Shown here piece after piece: positions 1 to 13,810 of a DNA stretch of 64,000 bases. Each line of letters starts with the position of its first letter. The stretch's first letter is position 1. The DNA is from Sialis fuliginosa. Its lineage: Eukaryota; Arthropoda; Insecta; Megaloptera; Sialidae. The stretch covers positions 19,715,638 to 19,779,637 of the forward strand of contig OY540815.1 of assembly GCA_961205875.1 (NCBI GenBank), in the 5' to 3' direction. Position numbers and translations under genes: made by a program. A model generated the notes under the pieces. The model was not told the DNA's origin. It saw only the letters and a program-made list of their open reading frames with translations, and ran no database searches.

Positions 1-240
1 TTCTCGGTAACTACTGAACGGATTTCATTCCGGTTTTTACTAATGGATAGAACGTTTAACGAGGTCGGTTTAGGTATGTAATTGTGTATATTTCGTGTAA
101 ATTAGTGAATATTTTATGTAAATTTAATGAAATCGAAAAAAAAACAGCGTGTGTGATAAGTAAAAACAATGTTCAATAGGTTTACTATAGATTAAATTTA
201 TATCTCTGGGTAACACCGGGTCAAAAAATTTCGAATTTCA
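1..240 (+). repeat. Dispersed repeat R4, end fragment
   Basis: Matches 10365-10670 through TTCTCGGTAACTACTGAACG, a shared GTCGAAAAAAAAA stretch and a GGGTAACACCGGGT-like tail. It is cut by the window edge. Confidence 0.45.
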
Positions 241-718
241 GATAGATTTGGGACAGACTGTATATAATGTATTCCATTACACTTACAAAAAACTTTAAAA
301 ACTCTACGTTTACGTTATCACGCGTTTCTTTTAAACAAACCTTGATTTAAACTAAAACTACATTCGTTTTCTGTGCTTGGAAACTTGGATGAAAAGCTTC
401 ATAAAACGGAAACTTGTTGCGTAGTAATTACATTTTATATATGAATAGAACATGTTTTTGGCGAAACTCAAGCCTCTTTATAGCGTTTTCAATATTTCTT
501 CCGCATTTGAGTAGTCATTAAGGAATTTTGTAATCTTAGGAAAATTAGTAACCAGCTTAATGCTCATTATGTGAATTATGTATTCAGTACTATTGTATAG
601 CGTTTTTCTTAAATTAATAATGGTGGGAGTGGTAAATAATTAATTGACGTGGTAAATAACATATTGTACAAACCGATTAAGAAAGTTTACTGTAATTGAT
701 TAAGAGTAGTTCACCATT

Positions 719-1395
719 ATGCTTCCTCGCAATATCGAAGATACGAGAAGCTTTGTGATCGTTTCAGATTGAGACAAAAAAAATGTTCTCCGATTTCAAA
801 ATTTTAAATTTATCTTTCCGTTTCACGCCAAGACAAACACTTTTCGTTCCGTGTCTGTCTGTCTGCCCGTCCGTCCGTCTGTCCCCTGAATCCTTGTCAC
901 TCTAGAACCACTGAACCAATATTGTTGAAACTTGGTCGTTGGGTATGACTTGAGGACGGTCCCATTTCAAAATCATCAAAATCGTGTGTAAGGGGGAGAA
1001 GTGATATCCCAAAATATTTATTTTTTCAAGATATCTCAAGAACGACACATGTTACGTGAAAGTTTTATAGAATATTTTTTGTAGAGCATTACATTTCCTA
1101 TAATATGGGCCTACAACGTTTGATGTAAAATATTCCCTTACAAAGATTTATCTCAATTTATTTTAAAAAATCGTGTTTTGTGTTTTTAAATTGATATTTG
1201 CTTGGCCATATTAAATGTTATTTTGACGTTTAAAATGTCATTTTGGCATTTTAAATATCATTTTGATGTTTTAAATGTCATTTTGACGTTTGCATAAATT
1301 TATAATTTAGATTGAAATTGTCAAAAAATTAAAAATATATGAAAAAATAATCGGGTGCACGTTCGAAAATGCCCCATTTTAAAAAAATTTCGCAA
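719..1395 (+). repeat. Dispersed repeat family R1, copy 1
   Basis: Starts GCTTCCTCGCAATATCGAAG, runs through a CTGTCTGTC-rich patch, TGAACCACTGAACCGATATT-like sequence and GGTGTGTAAGGGGGA-like sequence, then units of ATGTCATTTTGACGTTTTAA. The closest copy is at 27013. It has no coding potential; it is probably a non-autonomous element or the tail of a larger one. Confidence 0.6.
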
Positions 1396-1950
1396 ATAAA
1401 AAGACTCGTCAAAAAGAAATCACTCACGAAGTTTCAGAAGTATGGTAATAAATTAACAAAATGGTCGACGTACTATGAACTAACAGTTAATGTTGAATAA
1501 AAATATTCGATATCCGGTTTAAAAAAAAATTATCCGTTCGTACCTTTATTTGATAATAACTATTTATGCTCGAAAAGTTATCTATTAGCCAACTAGAGCG
1601 AATAGTTTGAGTTGCATTATTCATTTACGATTTCACACTGAATTAATTCCAATGGCTCTCAATCATAAACCATTACACACATATTAATGTGACTGCTGCA
1701 ACTTCATATAGATATATATATATGTTTTCTGGAGCTGCGCCAAAACCTATCGTACCGCATCGAGAACTACTGTTGTAACATTGGTCCAGAAGTGTCACAT
1801 TTACTCACCTGATTCAATTTGTCAGGTTGCGTCGCGTCGTTTCGATTGGTAACGGAAATTGGTTAACGTGACTATCTGCAAGATTCGAATTAATTCTAAC
1901 AATTATTTAAATGTATAACTGTTCAATTCGTTACTAACATCAAAGTTACA

Positions 1951-2764
1951 AAGATACGAGAAACTGTGTTCACTTTAAAATGAGAACAAAATTGTTCTCC
2001 AATTTCAAAATTTTAAATTGATCTATCCGTTTCAGGTCATGACAAACACTTTTCATTCCGTATCTGTCTGTCTGTCTGTGTGTCCGTGTGTCTGTTCCCT
2101 GAATCCTCGTCACTTGCATAAGACGGCTATTACACTATCAAATAAATATGTCAAATATCTTTGACAAAGATTTGATCATATTTCTTTGATAAAATATGAG
2201 ATTTTGTTCTATTACACTACATCAAATATTTGATAATATTTTCTTAGTATTATCTAGGGATATTTTCTTCTTTTTTGGTGCATTTTGATAATCAATGTGT
2301 GGATGTTCGTCAGTTGACGCGATCGAGGTTTGAATTTACAACTGTGTATTGCAGTTTTTATAATCAATAAGAAGATTATCATATAATACTGGATTATGTT
2401 GATATTAATATATTAACTGTAACTGTCAGTGATAACTTGGTAGTCGCCATTTTGATTTATCTGTCAAAAAACATTTGATCAAATATAAGAGACTGTCATT
2501 AACTATGATCATAGAAATATTATTAAGGTAAATATTATAAAAGTTGACTTATTACACTGTCATATTTCTTTGATCAAAGAAATTTTATCACATTTATTTG
2601 ATAGTGTAATAGCCGCCTAACTCATGAACTACTGAACCGGTATTAATGAAATGGTTGGGTTTGGTTTGAGGACGGTCCCATTTCAAAATTGTTAAAATCT
2701 TGTGTAAGGGGGAGGGATGACATTTGTTTTTAACAAGTCATATGAAGTCGCGGGTAACAGCTAG
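1951..2764 (+). repeat. R1 repeat, copy 2, interrupted by MITE
   Basis: Same family as 719-1395, split by the element at 2122-2617. It ends GAAGTCGCGGGTAACAGCTA, a tail common at the 3' end of insect retroelement-derived repeats. Confidence 0.55.
2122..2617. mobile_element. PIF/Harbinger-like MITE with TAA duplication
   Basis: A 496-base element inserted in an older dispersed repeat. Both ends carry GRCGGCTATTACACTATCAA as inverted repeats and both flanks read TAA (2119-2121, 2618-2620). Removing the element restores GCATAACTCATGAAC, the sequence of the uninterrupted copy near 27215. A three-base TWA duplication and a terminal GRCGG suit PIF/Harbinger. No transposase is encoded. Confidence 0.75.
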
Positions 2765-3555
2765 TTACATTAGCTATAAAGTGATAACATCATAAAACAG
2801 TATATCTAAATTAATTTCATTACTTTATATACTAATTACTCTATAAAATAGTGAAATATACACTTGAGAAATAAACCACTTCTAGGAGAATGAGAATTGA
2901 CGGCCCAATTTTTAGAACAGAAGCAATTCTAAATCCAGACTGTAATGAACTCGCGCTCCTCATGACACAGTAAGAGCTTAATGCTCTCTCCATTCGCTTG
3001 TTGCTCCATTGCGTTATTAATGCTAACGTTCTATGCTATTGCCTCTGAGTTATGGTTTAATTTTACACCGGATTGAAGACAGGCATTGTTTCATATCCAC
3101 CAATCATCGTACTATTAATTTATTTCTTAATATACGTATCACATTTAATTTTATCAATTTACATATATCTTTATTACATTTAAAATATATAGGTATATAT
3201 ACATATACTGTTTTATCTGATAGTTTTTGATGTACTAGCTATATATTTTAAACTAGAAACTTAACAACAACTTCTCCGTGTTTACTTTAAAATATGAGTA
3301 TAATAGAACTTTAAAGCGAAAAAACTACACAGCTAGTACTGATTTTAAAATAATTTCATTTGGCCCACAACCTAAAAAACATATACCAAGTAAATGCACA
3401 GTACTTCTTCGTGCAAAATCTACTAAATGTAATTATATATAATTATAGTTATTGAACAATTTTAATAAACACCGATAAAATATTCAAATGAATTAACCAT
3501 TTAATTTTTATACAATATTATTAAAAGATATTAACTCGGAATTTTTTTTAATACG

Positions 3556-4007
3556 CGCATGATTATTTTTTCGTATATTTTTAATTTTTTGACAACTTTA
3601 ATCTAATTGAGATAAATCTTTGCAAGGAAATATTTTACAACTAACAATGTATTGTGATAACCTATATTATAGAAAAGTGAATGCACTACAAAAAATATTC
3701 TTTAAAATTTTACGTTACATGTATCGTTCTTGAGATATCTTAAGAAAGAACTGTTTTTAGATGTCACCCCTCCCTCTTATATACAATTTTAACGACTTTT
3801 AAATGGATCCGTCCTCAAACTAGACCCAACTAATCAAGTTTAATTAATATCAGTTCAGTGGTTCTTGAGTTATGCGTGTGACAAAGATTCAAAGGACAGA
3901 ACCTGAAACGGAAAGATCAAGTTAAAATTTTGAAATCGGAGAACATTTTTTTATCATTTTAAAGCGATCACAAAGCTTCTCTTATCTTCGATATGGCAAG
4001 GAAGCAA
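3556..4007 (-). repeat. R1 repeat, copy 3, inverted
   Basis: Reverse-complement copy: ends CGATATGGCAAGGAAGC, the complement of the family start. Diverged, with the CTGTCTG patch deleted. Confidence 0.5.
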
Positions 4008-4448
4008 AATTATCCATAGCTGCTCTAGAGAACAGACTAAAGATAATTACAAACTAGATAAAAAGAATATCCGCATACAACGTATTCTATCTGCCACAAT
4101 AATAAAAGCAGATAAGTATATAAAGAAAATCTAATTATCGAAAGATTCTCAACACAATTACAGTATATATATATGTATATAGGATACTTCCAATCCTTAA
4201 AAAATGAAATAAAACTAATTTCAACCCACTCGTAAATGTGGATCGAAGTGATCTGATCGCGACAAAGAAAATCCAGAATGCGATGGAATCGGATTGGATG
4301 CACATTTCAGTACAATAGTGCTAGATGATCACGACGCGACTCTAAATCCATGTCATAATTTTATTGTAACGCATAGGTCAGGATTTTTCAGAGTCGAGAC
4401 GTCGCGTCATAACGATCTTTAAGAGATCGACAATGAAGATTTGTTATA

Positions 4449-5122
4449 CAGGGTGATTCAGCAATGTCGTGCCAAACTTGAACAGTAAATTGAGAAAAAT
4501 ATGTTAAGCAAAAAACATTACATGAACGGAAAATTTTCGTGAGGGAGCTACAGCCCTCAAAATTAGTTTTTATTTAATATCTTGAGAACCCATTTTGCTA
4601 GAGTTATGAAATTGACTACAGAGTTTAGTATTAATAAGTAACTACCTTTAAGAGATCGACAATGAAGATTTGTTATTACCTATACAGGGTGATTCAGCAC
4701 TGTCGTGCCAAACTTGAACAGTAAATTGAGAAAAATATTTTAAGCAAAAAACATTATATGAACATGACAATGTGTCCGGAAATTTAGCTCCTCAAAATTA
4801 TTTTTTATTTAATATCTTGAGAACCCATTTTGCTAGAGTTATGAAATTGACTACAGAGTTTAGTATTAATAAGTATTATCTATTTTCAGTTTTTAATTAA
4901 TATTGGTTGATACTGAAAATAGACAACACTAATTAACACTAGACCCTGTAGCCAATTTCATAAATTTAGCAGAATGGGTTCTCAAGATTTTAAATAAAAA
5001 CTAACTTTGAGGCTGTAGCCCCCTTATGAAAAATTTCCGGACACATGTTTTTTGCTTAAAATATTTTTCTCAATTTACTGTTAAAGTTTGGCACGACAGT
5101 ACTGAATCATCCTGTATAGGTA
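4449..5122. mobile_element. Mariner-like inverted-repeat element with duplicated left end
   Basis: The right end (to 5122) is the reverse complement of TACAGGGTGATTCAGCACTG and the following 70 or so bases, which start at 4679. A second copy of the left end lies at 4452, part of a 228-base direct duplication that begins CTTTAAGAGATCGACAATGA (about 4418 and 4646). TACAGGGTG-type termini are typical of mariner-like MITEs. No transposase. Confidence 0.6.
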
Positions 5123-6109
5123 CTTCGTCACACAAGATATTTATGTCTGTCTGTTTTATTTACTTTTTTTACGTTGACGTTTTTTTAAATAATATTGCCT
5201 GTCACCGTTTTTCTTTCTGTGTTTTTTTTTTGTAAATTCTGCTCTTATCAGCAGCTTGCAACTCTAAATCGGTCTTGTCCCGAGACAATTTTTTAATAAT
5301 ACGAAGCAATGATTTTTTCACATTTTTTAAAATGCACTAAAATTCATTTTTTAAAATAATAACCCTCTATTTTTCTTTCTTAAAATATATAACTTTTAAT
5401 ACCTTACAAATTCATATAGTGAAGTTTTTCGGTATTTTTTTTATTTTCGTACTATTTTGATTTTTGAAATTCTGACTAGTATAAATTACTTTAGCCGATA
5501 TTGGCTATATAGCTTATATTTGCATTGGATTTCGAATAAATTGAATTTGTATATATTTTTGAACTAAATAAATAAGCATACAAAGAAATAATAATCCTTG
5601 TATTTTTTAAATAATTTTCACCGAAAATATATTTAGTTGAAAGGAGTACCAGGTAACCGATTTATTTCGTAATTTGTTTAGACTACTCTAGATTAGTACC
5701 TTCGTATAAGGAATATTTTGCTGATTTCCTATTAAAATCAAAGAAACCTGACAATAATAATGAATTAAACAAAAAAATCAAAATCTCTTTCAATTATTAC
5801 ACTTGAAAATCACGTTTACGTTAAATTACTTGCAATAAACGATTATTACTTTGATAAATAGCTATATAATTTAAAAAGATCAAAAGGGATTTCGCAGCAA
5901 CATTATTCATAATATCTGTGTAACCTGGAATAAGCACAAAGCATGTTTATCATAAAAGCCATAATAAAAGATTCGAATCGTTATATACTCTTTTGTCCGG
6001 ATTTTCTTTTATATGAAATGTTGATTAATATTAAAAAGCTACCACGTGACTTTCTTATACGGAATATCACGAGTGAAAGTACACGTGTATCCATATCCAT
6101 ATATATTAT

Positions 6110-6500
6110 AAAGATCAACGTCTGTCTGTCTGTCCGTTAATGCGCTTATAACTCACTTATCCGATTTACGTGTTTTTTTTTTAATTCATAGATATGTTAT
6201 ATAGGATATATTTTGTTCTATAAGGAATAAGCAGAGACGATAATAGTAAATCAAGTCGGAAAAAAGGTTATCGCCAGCGCGCTCTTTTGCAATACGTTAA
6301 ATATTGAAAAATATAATGTTGTAAAGAATTGTGTAGAATAAAAAATCTAAAATAAAGTCCGCGATACCATATATCTTACTTTTATATCTAAGCCACAATG
6401 ACTGCTATTATATGTTACAAAGAAAATGATAAATGTTTGAGCTTTGTTTACGTGGACTTATGATCTGCAAAATATTAATCCTTATCGAAATAAAATGTAA
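6110..6500 (+). repeat. Dispersed repeat R3, copy 1
   Basis: Begins at a GTCTGTCTGTCTGTCCG patch and TTATCCGATTTACGTG, and includes TAGTAAATCAAGTCGGAAA and AAGCCACAATGACTGC. The same order occurs inverted at 56800-57200. Non-coding. Confidence 0.5.
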
Positions 6501-7855
6501 TAAAATCTAATATTTAAACACAATTTTTTTAGGTTTGATTGCCTACAAAATCAAAATATATCGACGTAAACATTTAACATTTATGTATGTGAATAATATT
6601 AAAAAAAATTATAAAGTTATATTAGTTATACCTATGTATTATATTATAATATATTCTATGTATGGCTCAAGACAATTCCCCTTTACTCAATGTCGCTCAG
6701 GAAAGCCAAAAGGTTGGATAACTTTGGACGTCTTTGGTCTAACCAAATTCTTTAAAATACTTTAATAATAATAAGAACCATGAAAAAATATATACTTACA
6801 AAAATATACTTAATTAGGTATTACTTTCCCATATCTGCTACTTACCTGGAAAAGAAGAAAAAATTATTAATAAAACATTAAACAAAAATATATAATGTAT
6901 GAATAATTAAACGTCTTATTTTATATTATTAATGAAAAGTTAATTAATTAATTATTTCTGTTTATATTTATTTTTATAAGCTTCCAAGATATTAAAAAAT
7001 ATAATTATAAAGAATAAACTAAACTGCGTAGCTGTTTTATTTTATTTTATTTTTTCAGTAAATGGCGACGGTTTGAATTTTTTTTTCATTTTAAATACCT
7101 TTTTTTAATTCAAGCGGTCTTAAAAATAGTTATTATCAATATTTAAAAAATCGGATACACACAGACTTAGTCACTGTAATTACGAAAAAAAAATCCTAAG
7201 CAATAATTCCGTAGCCCACGCGAGTAGGTACAGCTAGTTATTATTAAAATTAAAAACCCTTTTTGTTCTCTTTATTCACAATAATGGTGCTATACTATTT
7301 TAAGATAAAACACAATATCCTGTCTACATTAGTTAATTATTACAAAAGACTAACGATAATTACATGCGTCAATCCTTCTCTTCTATCCCTCTTTCTCTGT
7401 ATAATTCGTAAGGGATTTCCGGAAGCGGATATAAGAGCAGACCGGACGAATCGTGCTAGTCTACTTTACTGATGGATTGGAGAAGGTTTAAAACCTTTTG
7501 AAGTGTGTAACACAAAAAAAAAACACACACGCAAAGGATAACGGGGATTTGTTTTAATGAAGGGGATCATATGCAACACGTACATATATATGATGCAATA
7601 TTAAACTTACGGACGACGTGACATGTTCAAAAGTTGGTTTAGAATTTGGTTTCATAAAAAATGTATACTCTACGAGCTCTGTAAATATGTATGTATGTTT
7701 GTACAGTGTACAGTTGAATGTAAAAAAAGTGGACAGACATTGGTGATAATCAGGTGTTGTTGATAAAAATCATTTCATATTTTATGCATTATTAAAATAT
7801 AAATTTAAAAAAAATTGTTAAATTTATTTTATCAATCCTTTAATGCAGGGCTGGC

Positions 7856-8345
7856 CAGCTTCGGCCTACAGCTACATTTGAACAAATTATATTTAATAAC
7901 GTTTTTTTTAAGTATCAGGTTACTTAAAATGCCTGAAACTGGATTTATTTTCCTATTGTGTTCTTTAAAATATTGTTTTATTTATGTATTATAACTTAAG
8001 TAAAAGTTTTAGCTGTTAAAAATTTCGTTGTAATTGCCATATTTTAATTTTTTTTTATGTTTTGTGTACATTGGCGTTGAATATAGGGTATAATACCATT
8101 TTGAATTTTTTCGATTTTTCGCGAAATTTTTTCTTGTCGAGTATTTTATATGTTATTATATAGATTTTGACACGATGATTTCAAATTCATCAACTTAAAT
8201 CAATTCCAACAGCGCGTTGAATAGTTACGGTTATTTATTTTTCAAAATTTTGATAAAACTGAAATTTTGAGAGGCTATATATCGAGAACGGTTTGAGATA
8301 CAGACCTGCGGTTTGAAAATTTCAACTTTTAACGAAATCTAAAAC
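7856..8345. mobile_element. hAT-like fold-back fragment
   Basis: Begins CAGGGCTGGCCAGC, an hAT-type terminus also present at 50189, and contains one arm of the fold-back family (GATTTTGACACGATGATTTC, AGATACAGACCTGCGGTTTG). The second arm is missing. Confidence 0.4.
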
Positions 8346-9115
8346 TCAAAATTTTTAAATCAAATATCATGGCTTCATTTCACTTATCAAAGAATTTTCA
8401 AAAGAAAATTCTACATAAGCTTTAAGGTAGTAGGTACAATCAGAATCTGCTCTTATTTCGGACATGATTTTTCGACGGTATTACAATACTTCCGTTTCTT
8501 CCAGAACATGGAAGTAAAAACAAATTATAAAATGACAAATATATTTGTCGAATATTATTAATTATTATTTAAAATACATATCACATAAAAAATGTTTTAA
8601 TAATGAAAATATTTTCCAGCAATTCTGTTATTAAATTAAATTTCAATTTAATTGATGTTTTTTGAAAAGTTTAAGACATATATTCAAGGTGGATATTTAA
8701 TAATACATTTTTATTTAGGTACAACAATTAAATATTACTTTGAAATTATACTAAAAATGGAAATAAATAATATAAATGCCCTGCAGTTCAGACAGAATCT
8801 TAAACAAAACAAACAGTATAATAATACACATTGTTCATTATACGTCCGTTAATGTCAAAGTTAAACAGTAGGTGTAGGCATAATAAGACAGTTTGCTGTG
8901 TTAAGGTCAACAATGGTCATTTGGTCATTCATGAAAAGTCTCCATTGGCTTCATTGATTAAACTCTACATATCCGAATCCTATCTCAGTTAACTGCACTC
9001 ATGGGACTCATAGGTGCACTGATCCATTAGATTTTGGTTTATTAGTTACAGTAAGTCAAAGGGGAAATACACACTTGTTATAGAATAGGTATTAATACAA
9101 AAATATAACTATATA

Positions 9116-9608
9116 AGGTACTGGCGCCATGTGTTGATATTTGATTACTACCATTTCTGAATATTAATCTATATACATTTTTCTGTCTTACAGCATCATT
9201 TGATGACAATCGGCCAATAGGTGTCAAAATGGTGGACATTTAAACTAATCATTAGTATAATAATTTATTTATTAATTATTATACTTTCATAGCAACTGCT
9301 TTACATTGTTTCAAATTTAACAATTTTTTCTTTTATATCGTATTACTTATTATTTTGTATCCATCACTGCGTGCTCATTACTGGTTTTACTGTATCCATT
9401 ACTGGAGAAAACACATAAAGAAAATAAAAGTCTATAATTTAAAAAAACAAACTATATTTGTGGACTTTGGTAATTAAATTGATTAAATAAAGAGTTACTT
9501 GTTTTATTAGTAACATGAGTTCATGAGAATTACAAAAAACAAGCCCATTAATCCAAAAAAATGAAAACTTGCTCTTATAGCGGCCATAACTGGTGCCAGT
9601 AGGTACCT
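9116..9608 (-). mobile_element. TA-MITE family, copy 1
   Basis: A 493-base element with inverted ends AGGTACTGGCRCC and TA on both sides. Inverted relative to the copy at 19209. The end portion GCTCTTATAGCGGCCATAAC is the best conserved part across copies. TA flanks suggest Tc1/mariner-type mobilisation. Confidence 0.7.
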
Positions 9609-10364
9609 TATACACGGAAAGAATTTTATATCAAAAACTGTGAAATTCACAGTAAAAATTACCGTGTTATTTTGTCTTAACTTTTACTTTTGTTATAGTA
9701 ATTTTTAATATATCATATTTTCCTTATATTTAATTTTAATTCATTGATTATACTTTCAGGGTATTAATTTCTGATTTACAGACTTGTATTTGTTTCAAAA
9801 TGTACCTATATGTACACAATTCCCCATATGCTCGCGGTACGGATTAGTATGAATATATTAAACTAATTCTATTCATTGTCAGTTATATACAATAACCATT
9901 CCTGTACATACGGGTAAAGCAATATTATATTAATAAATATATTTTGACAAGCAACGGTAAAGAAAACACTCGCGCAGTTATAGGGCAGAACAATATTATT
10001 ACGAAATTACGAATTTCCTGGATATACAATATGTATATCTGATAGCATTATATATATATATACTATAGGCATTGATTGATTGTAAGATCTCAACCGGTAG
10101 TTCTCAAAAAGACACTCGCGGAGACGAAAACTCAGATTAGTACAGGTTCAACCCTCATTTGCATCGACAGTCAAGTAAAATCAAAATAACTGCGATTTTT
10201 TTTATTTGCGTTATTTTTTTCTTATTATAAAATTGTATATATCCTACAAAAACGATATTTCTTATATGTTTGTAAAATGAACGGATCCATTTTGATTTTC
10301 ATACAAATTCTAAGACGGAACCTGGTGTTTTCTGGGAATTTGAAAATATAATTTAACACGATTT

Positions 10365-10670
10365 TCTCAGTAACTACTAGACTGAACGGATTTTATTACG
10401 GTTTACACTAACGGATAGGTTAGATTTCGGTGTATAATTTGAGGGTATTTTGTGTAAGTTTTATGAAGTCGAAAAAAAAAACAATTCGCTGTGAAAAAAT
10501 AAAAAAAATTACGTGGATTTCATTATTCCCTGTCAGGTTTGACAAACAAATAAAGTTTTGATAACTTCGAATAAATATAAACTTTATACAATAGCGATAA
10601 ACAAAAATAATGTGTAATTTGCAAAAATATCACTAACTTTCGAGTAACGCTGGGTAGCTCATCTAGTATT
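10365..10670 (+). repeat. Dispersed repeat R4, second copy
   Basis: Contains TTCTCAGTAACTACTAGACT and TTTATGAAGTCGAAAAAAAA and ends near AGTAACGCTGGGTAGCTCAT. The tail resembles those of insect non-LTR-derived repeats. Confidence 0.45.
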
Positions 10671-11597
10671 AATATAAAATTACAAGTTATAAATACCTAA
10701 ACAAATTACGTTTTATATTGATGATAAATTTAGTTCAATGAATATGTAATATTTTATTAAGATATGATCTTTTGAAAGAATTAAATTACCTTAAATAAGC
10801 TATTTTTTTCGATTTTACTATAAAAGAATTTATTTCCCGACAGTTTTCTGATGTCTACAAAATCTATCTTGATCATTAATCTTGATACATCAGAATAAAG
10901 TAGCAATGTGAAGTAGATATCAGTGAAAAACATCACATTTAAAGAAATGATAATACATTATTTGAAATGACATCAGATTAAATAATACTTTGTAGCACTA
11001 ATACAAAATTGAGTATATTGATGATTGCGAATTCTATAGTTACATATACAAATAACGTATAAACGACTTGTTTTTTTTGTAGAAAATACAAATAACTGGA
11101 TTTTTGCTTTTAGAAGAAACATATGGACTCAAAATGGTAGATTAAACGTAAGTTAACCACACAAATTTTAAACACAAAGTTCACTGCAATTTTAACAATA
11201 TGGTCTCTAAAATACAACCTAAAAAGTTAAAAGCAGTAATTTTCACCAGCGCTGGAGGTATGTAACCCCTTAATGTAAAATCAAACTAAATTTTTACAAT
11301 ATATGTCAAATATTTCCCACTAAAACTCTAGCTAGAACATCGGATACAGAATTGTTAAATAATTTATTTTGGTTCTATTTATAACCGTATCAAATATTAA
11401 CGTTTTGTGCATAAGTTGTGAACCGGAGAGAGGCTGTCCAACCTTCTTGAAGTTAGTTTTACATAATATATCAAAAAGAATTTCGTTATTAACCATGCTT
11501 GGGTAAAGTTTTGAATATAAATTGTTTAGCATCTTTTTTAATAATTCTATGTTTTAAAACAAATTAATAAACTGAAGTTGTTATAATGATTTTATTT

Positions 11598-13118
11598 CCA
11601 TGTTCTGAAAGAAATGGAAGTATTGTAATACCGTCGAAAAATTGTGTCCGAGATAAGAGCAGATTCTGATTGTACTACCTTCAAAACGCAAAGAAAAACG
11701 TTAATTTTCGCATGGTGGTTGTGCGTGTGTCTGGATGTAGATAGAATTTTCTTTCGTTCACAATAACTACTGTAAAAATGCACCGATTTAAATTATTTTT
11801 GGGAAAAATGTTTGTCTCAGTGAGTACTCCAGACTTAATAATTTTGGTGCTAACTGGATTAGAGGTTTTTTTTCATATATTAAAAATTATTTAAACATAT
11901 ATTAAAGAACATGGAAGTCATGGATGGTTCTCTATACAGATATTTTATATATTTTATACACCCGTGATTTCGCCAATTACAAAAACTGAGACAACATGAG
12001 TTACGACTTGATAAACTATAGTTTAAAAAAGTTTAAAAAATACTTTAATAAAAATCTCAAAGCACTGTAATTAATCGTAGTTTTATTGAAAAAGTATTTG
12101 AATACACTTTGATTGTAAAAAGTTCTAAAGGATATTAAATAATATAATGTTATATGTACAAGCTGTTGAAAAATGTCTGTTAATATAAATAATTAAACGA
12201 CCATTAGACGCGAACTTTAAAGAGGACAGTACATAATTTAGAGCGTTACATTAGGTCTCTGTTTCCAGAGATTTGTCGCAGTACGGCGTTATATTGCTCC
12301 ATTGTATTTAAATTGTAGAGGTGTGATTCAGTGTAACTATGTTGTGGTTGAGTTCAGCACAGATATTTTGGAAAGGTTTATTTGTTTGGAGGAAATGGTG
12401 GAGGTATACACCACACATGAGTGCAGAGATGTGAGGTTACTTTTCTAGAAGTACAGTAGTTGCATTGAATTAGATATTTATTATAATTTAGATGGGATTT
12501 GAAATAATTTTCGGACAGGAATGGAGAACCATACATGACTTCCGTGTTCTTTAATATATTTTTAAATAATTTTTAATATAAGAAAAATTTCAATGGGATT
12601 TGTCAGAAATAAAACTCACCTTTGTATTATAAATATTCGTTTTTTAGTATGTCCTAATGCCAAAAACGTAATACACATTTCAAGGGTTGTTTTCACTCCT
12701 TCAATAAGTATTTAGGCACGTATAAAAATGTCCCTTAGGTTCAATTAAACTACAAATGTACCAAGTCTTATCAAAATTAGTGAGATAATACTCGCAAACG
12801 TTCACTTTTTAGACGATAATAGTTACAAAATTTCGAATATTTCCGAAACCTCTTATCCGATTAGCACTAAAATCAATAATTCTGGAGAACTCACTAAGAC
12901 AAACATTTTCTCCAAAAATAATTCAAATCAGTGCATTTTTACAGTAGTTATCGTGAACGAAAAAAAATCTACATCCAGACACACAGACACACGCACAGCT
13001 GCTATGCGGAAATTAACTTTTCTTTAAATTTTGAAGGTACTACAATCAGAATCTGTTTTTATCTCGGACACGATATTTCGACAGTATTACAATACTTCCA
13101 TTTCCTTCGGAAAATGGA
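11598..13118. mobile_element. Long fold-back element
   Basis: Arms of about 270-300 bases (11598-11868 and 12848-13118) are inverted copies, starting TTTCCATGTTCTGAAAGAAA on the left. A second inverted pair (11870-11945 and 12515-12585, sharing AAAGAACATGGAAGTCATG) is nested inside. The right side carries about 250 extra bases. The middle (12200-12480) is less AT-rich and unidentified. A third arm fragment lies at 8415-8515. Confidence 0.6.
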
Positions 13119-13639
13119 AGTAATAAAACAATAAAAATTTTATCTGATCAACATTTTGAACAAAAGAAAATTGTAATATGAGTTATAAATATGTCTGTAA
13201 AGTCTATACGTATCAGTCGTTTTAAAGGATATATTTTTATAGCTTTTAGAATTATTGTGTCTGATACGAAAACTCATGAACCAATCTTGATAAGAAAAAA
13301 GTCTAAAAATGAATTTAGGTTATATACAAAGTGAGTTATTTATCTTGGAAAGTGCAAATAACTTGAAAAATAAGCATTTTTTAAATTTGGTCTAGTTTTT
13401 TTTTTTTTTAGATGTGAAACTTTAATTTTTATACTGAATCGTATTATTTTTTAGACTTATTATTGTTTTTAACATTTTACAGACACGCGGATAGACGTTA
13501 CTGATACATAGACGCTCATATTTAATTTTCTTTAATGCATTTATATGAAGTACTTCTTATGTGTGTATAAAAAAGTGAAAATTACTTATATAACAAAGAG
13601 GCAAAAATAGCAATGCGGAAAAGCGAAAATCGAGATTTG

Positions 13640-13810
13640 TCGTCAATGTACACATGTCCATTAGTATTCAGCACGCTCCAGTTCAATCCGGAACTCCGGT
13701 GTCTGTCCGGTCACCGGACTAACTAGCGTTACTGAGGATCACCGCAGTCTTCTGATAGTTTATGTCAACATAGACCGATTGCTTAATCCCTGTTAATCCC
13801 TCGATTATTT
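13640..13810. other. GC-rich island, unidentified
   Basis: A 170-base patch of higher GC with a nearly palindromic core (GTCCGGTCACCGGAC at about 13706). Short open frames exist on both strands, none with good splice sites. It could be a conserved regulatory element or a decayed exon. Confidence 0.15.

Noticed and set aside
11592..13134. Two similar 63- and 67-codon frames starting MHFYSSY on opposite strands
   Set aside because: Inverted arms of one fold-back element, also found as a fragment at 8.4 kb.
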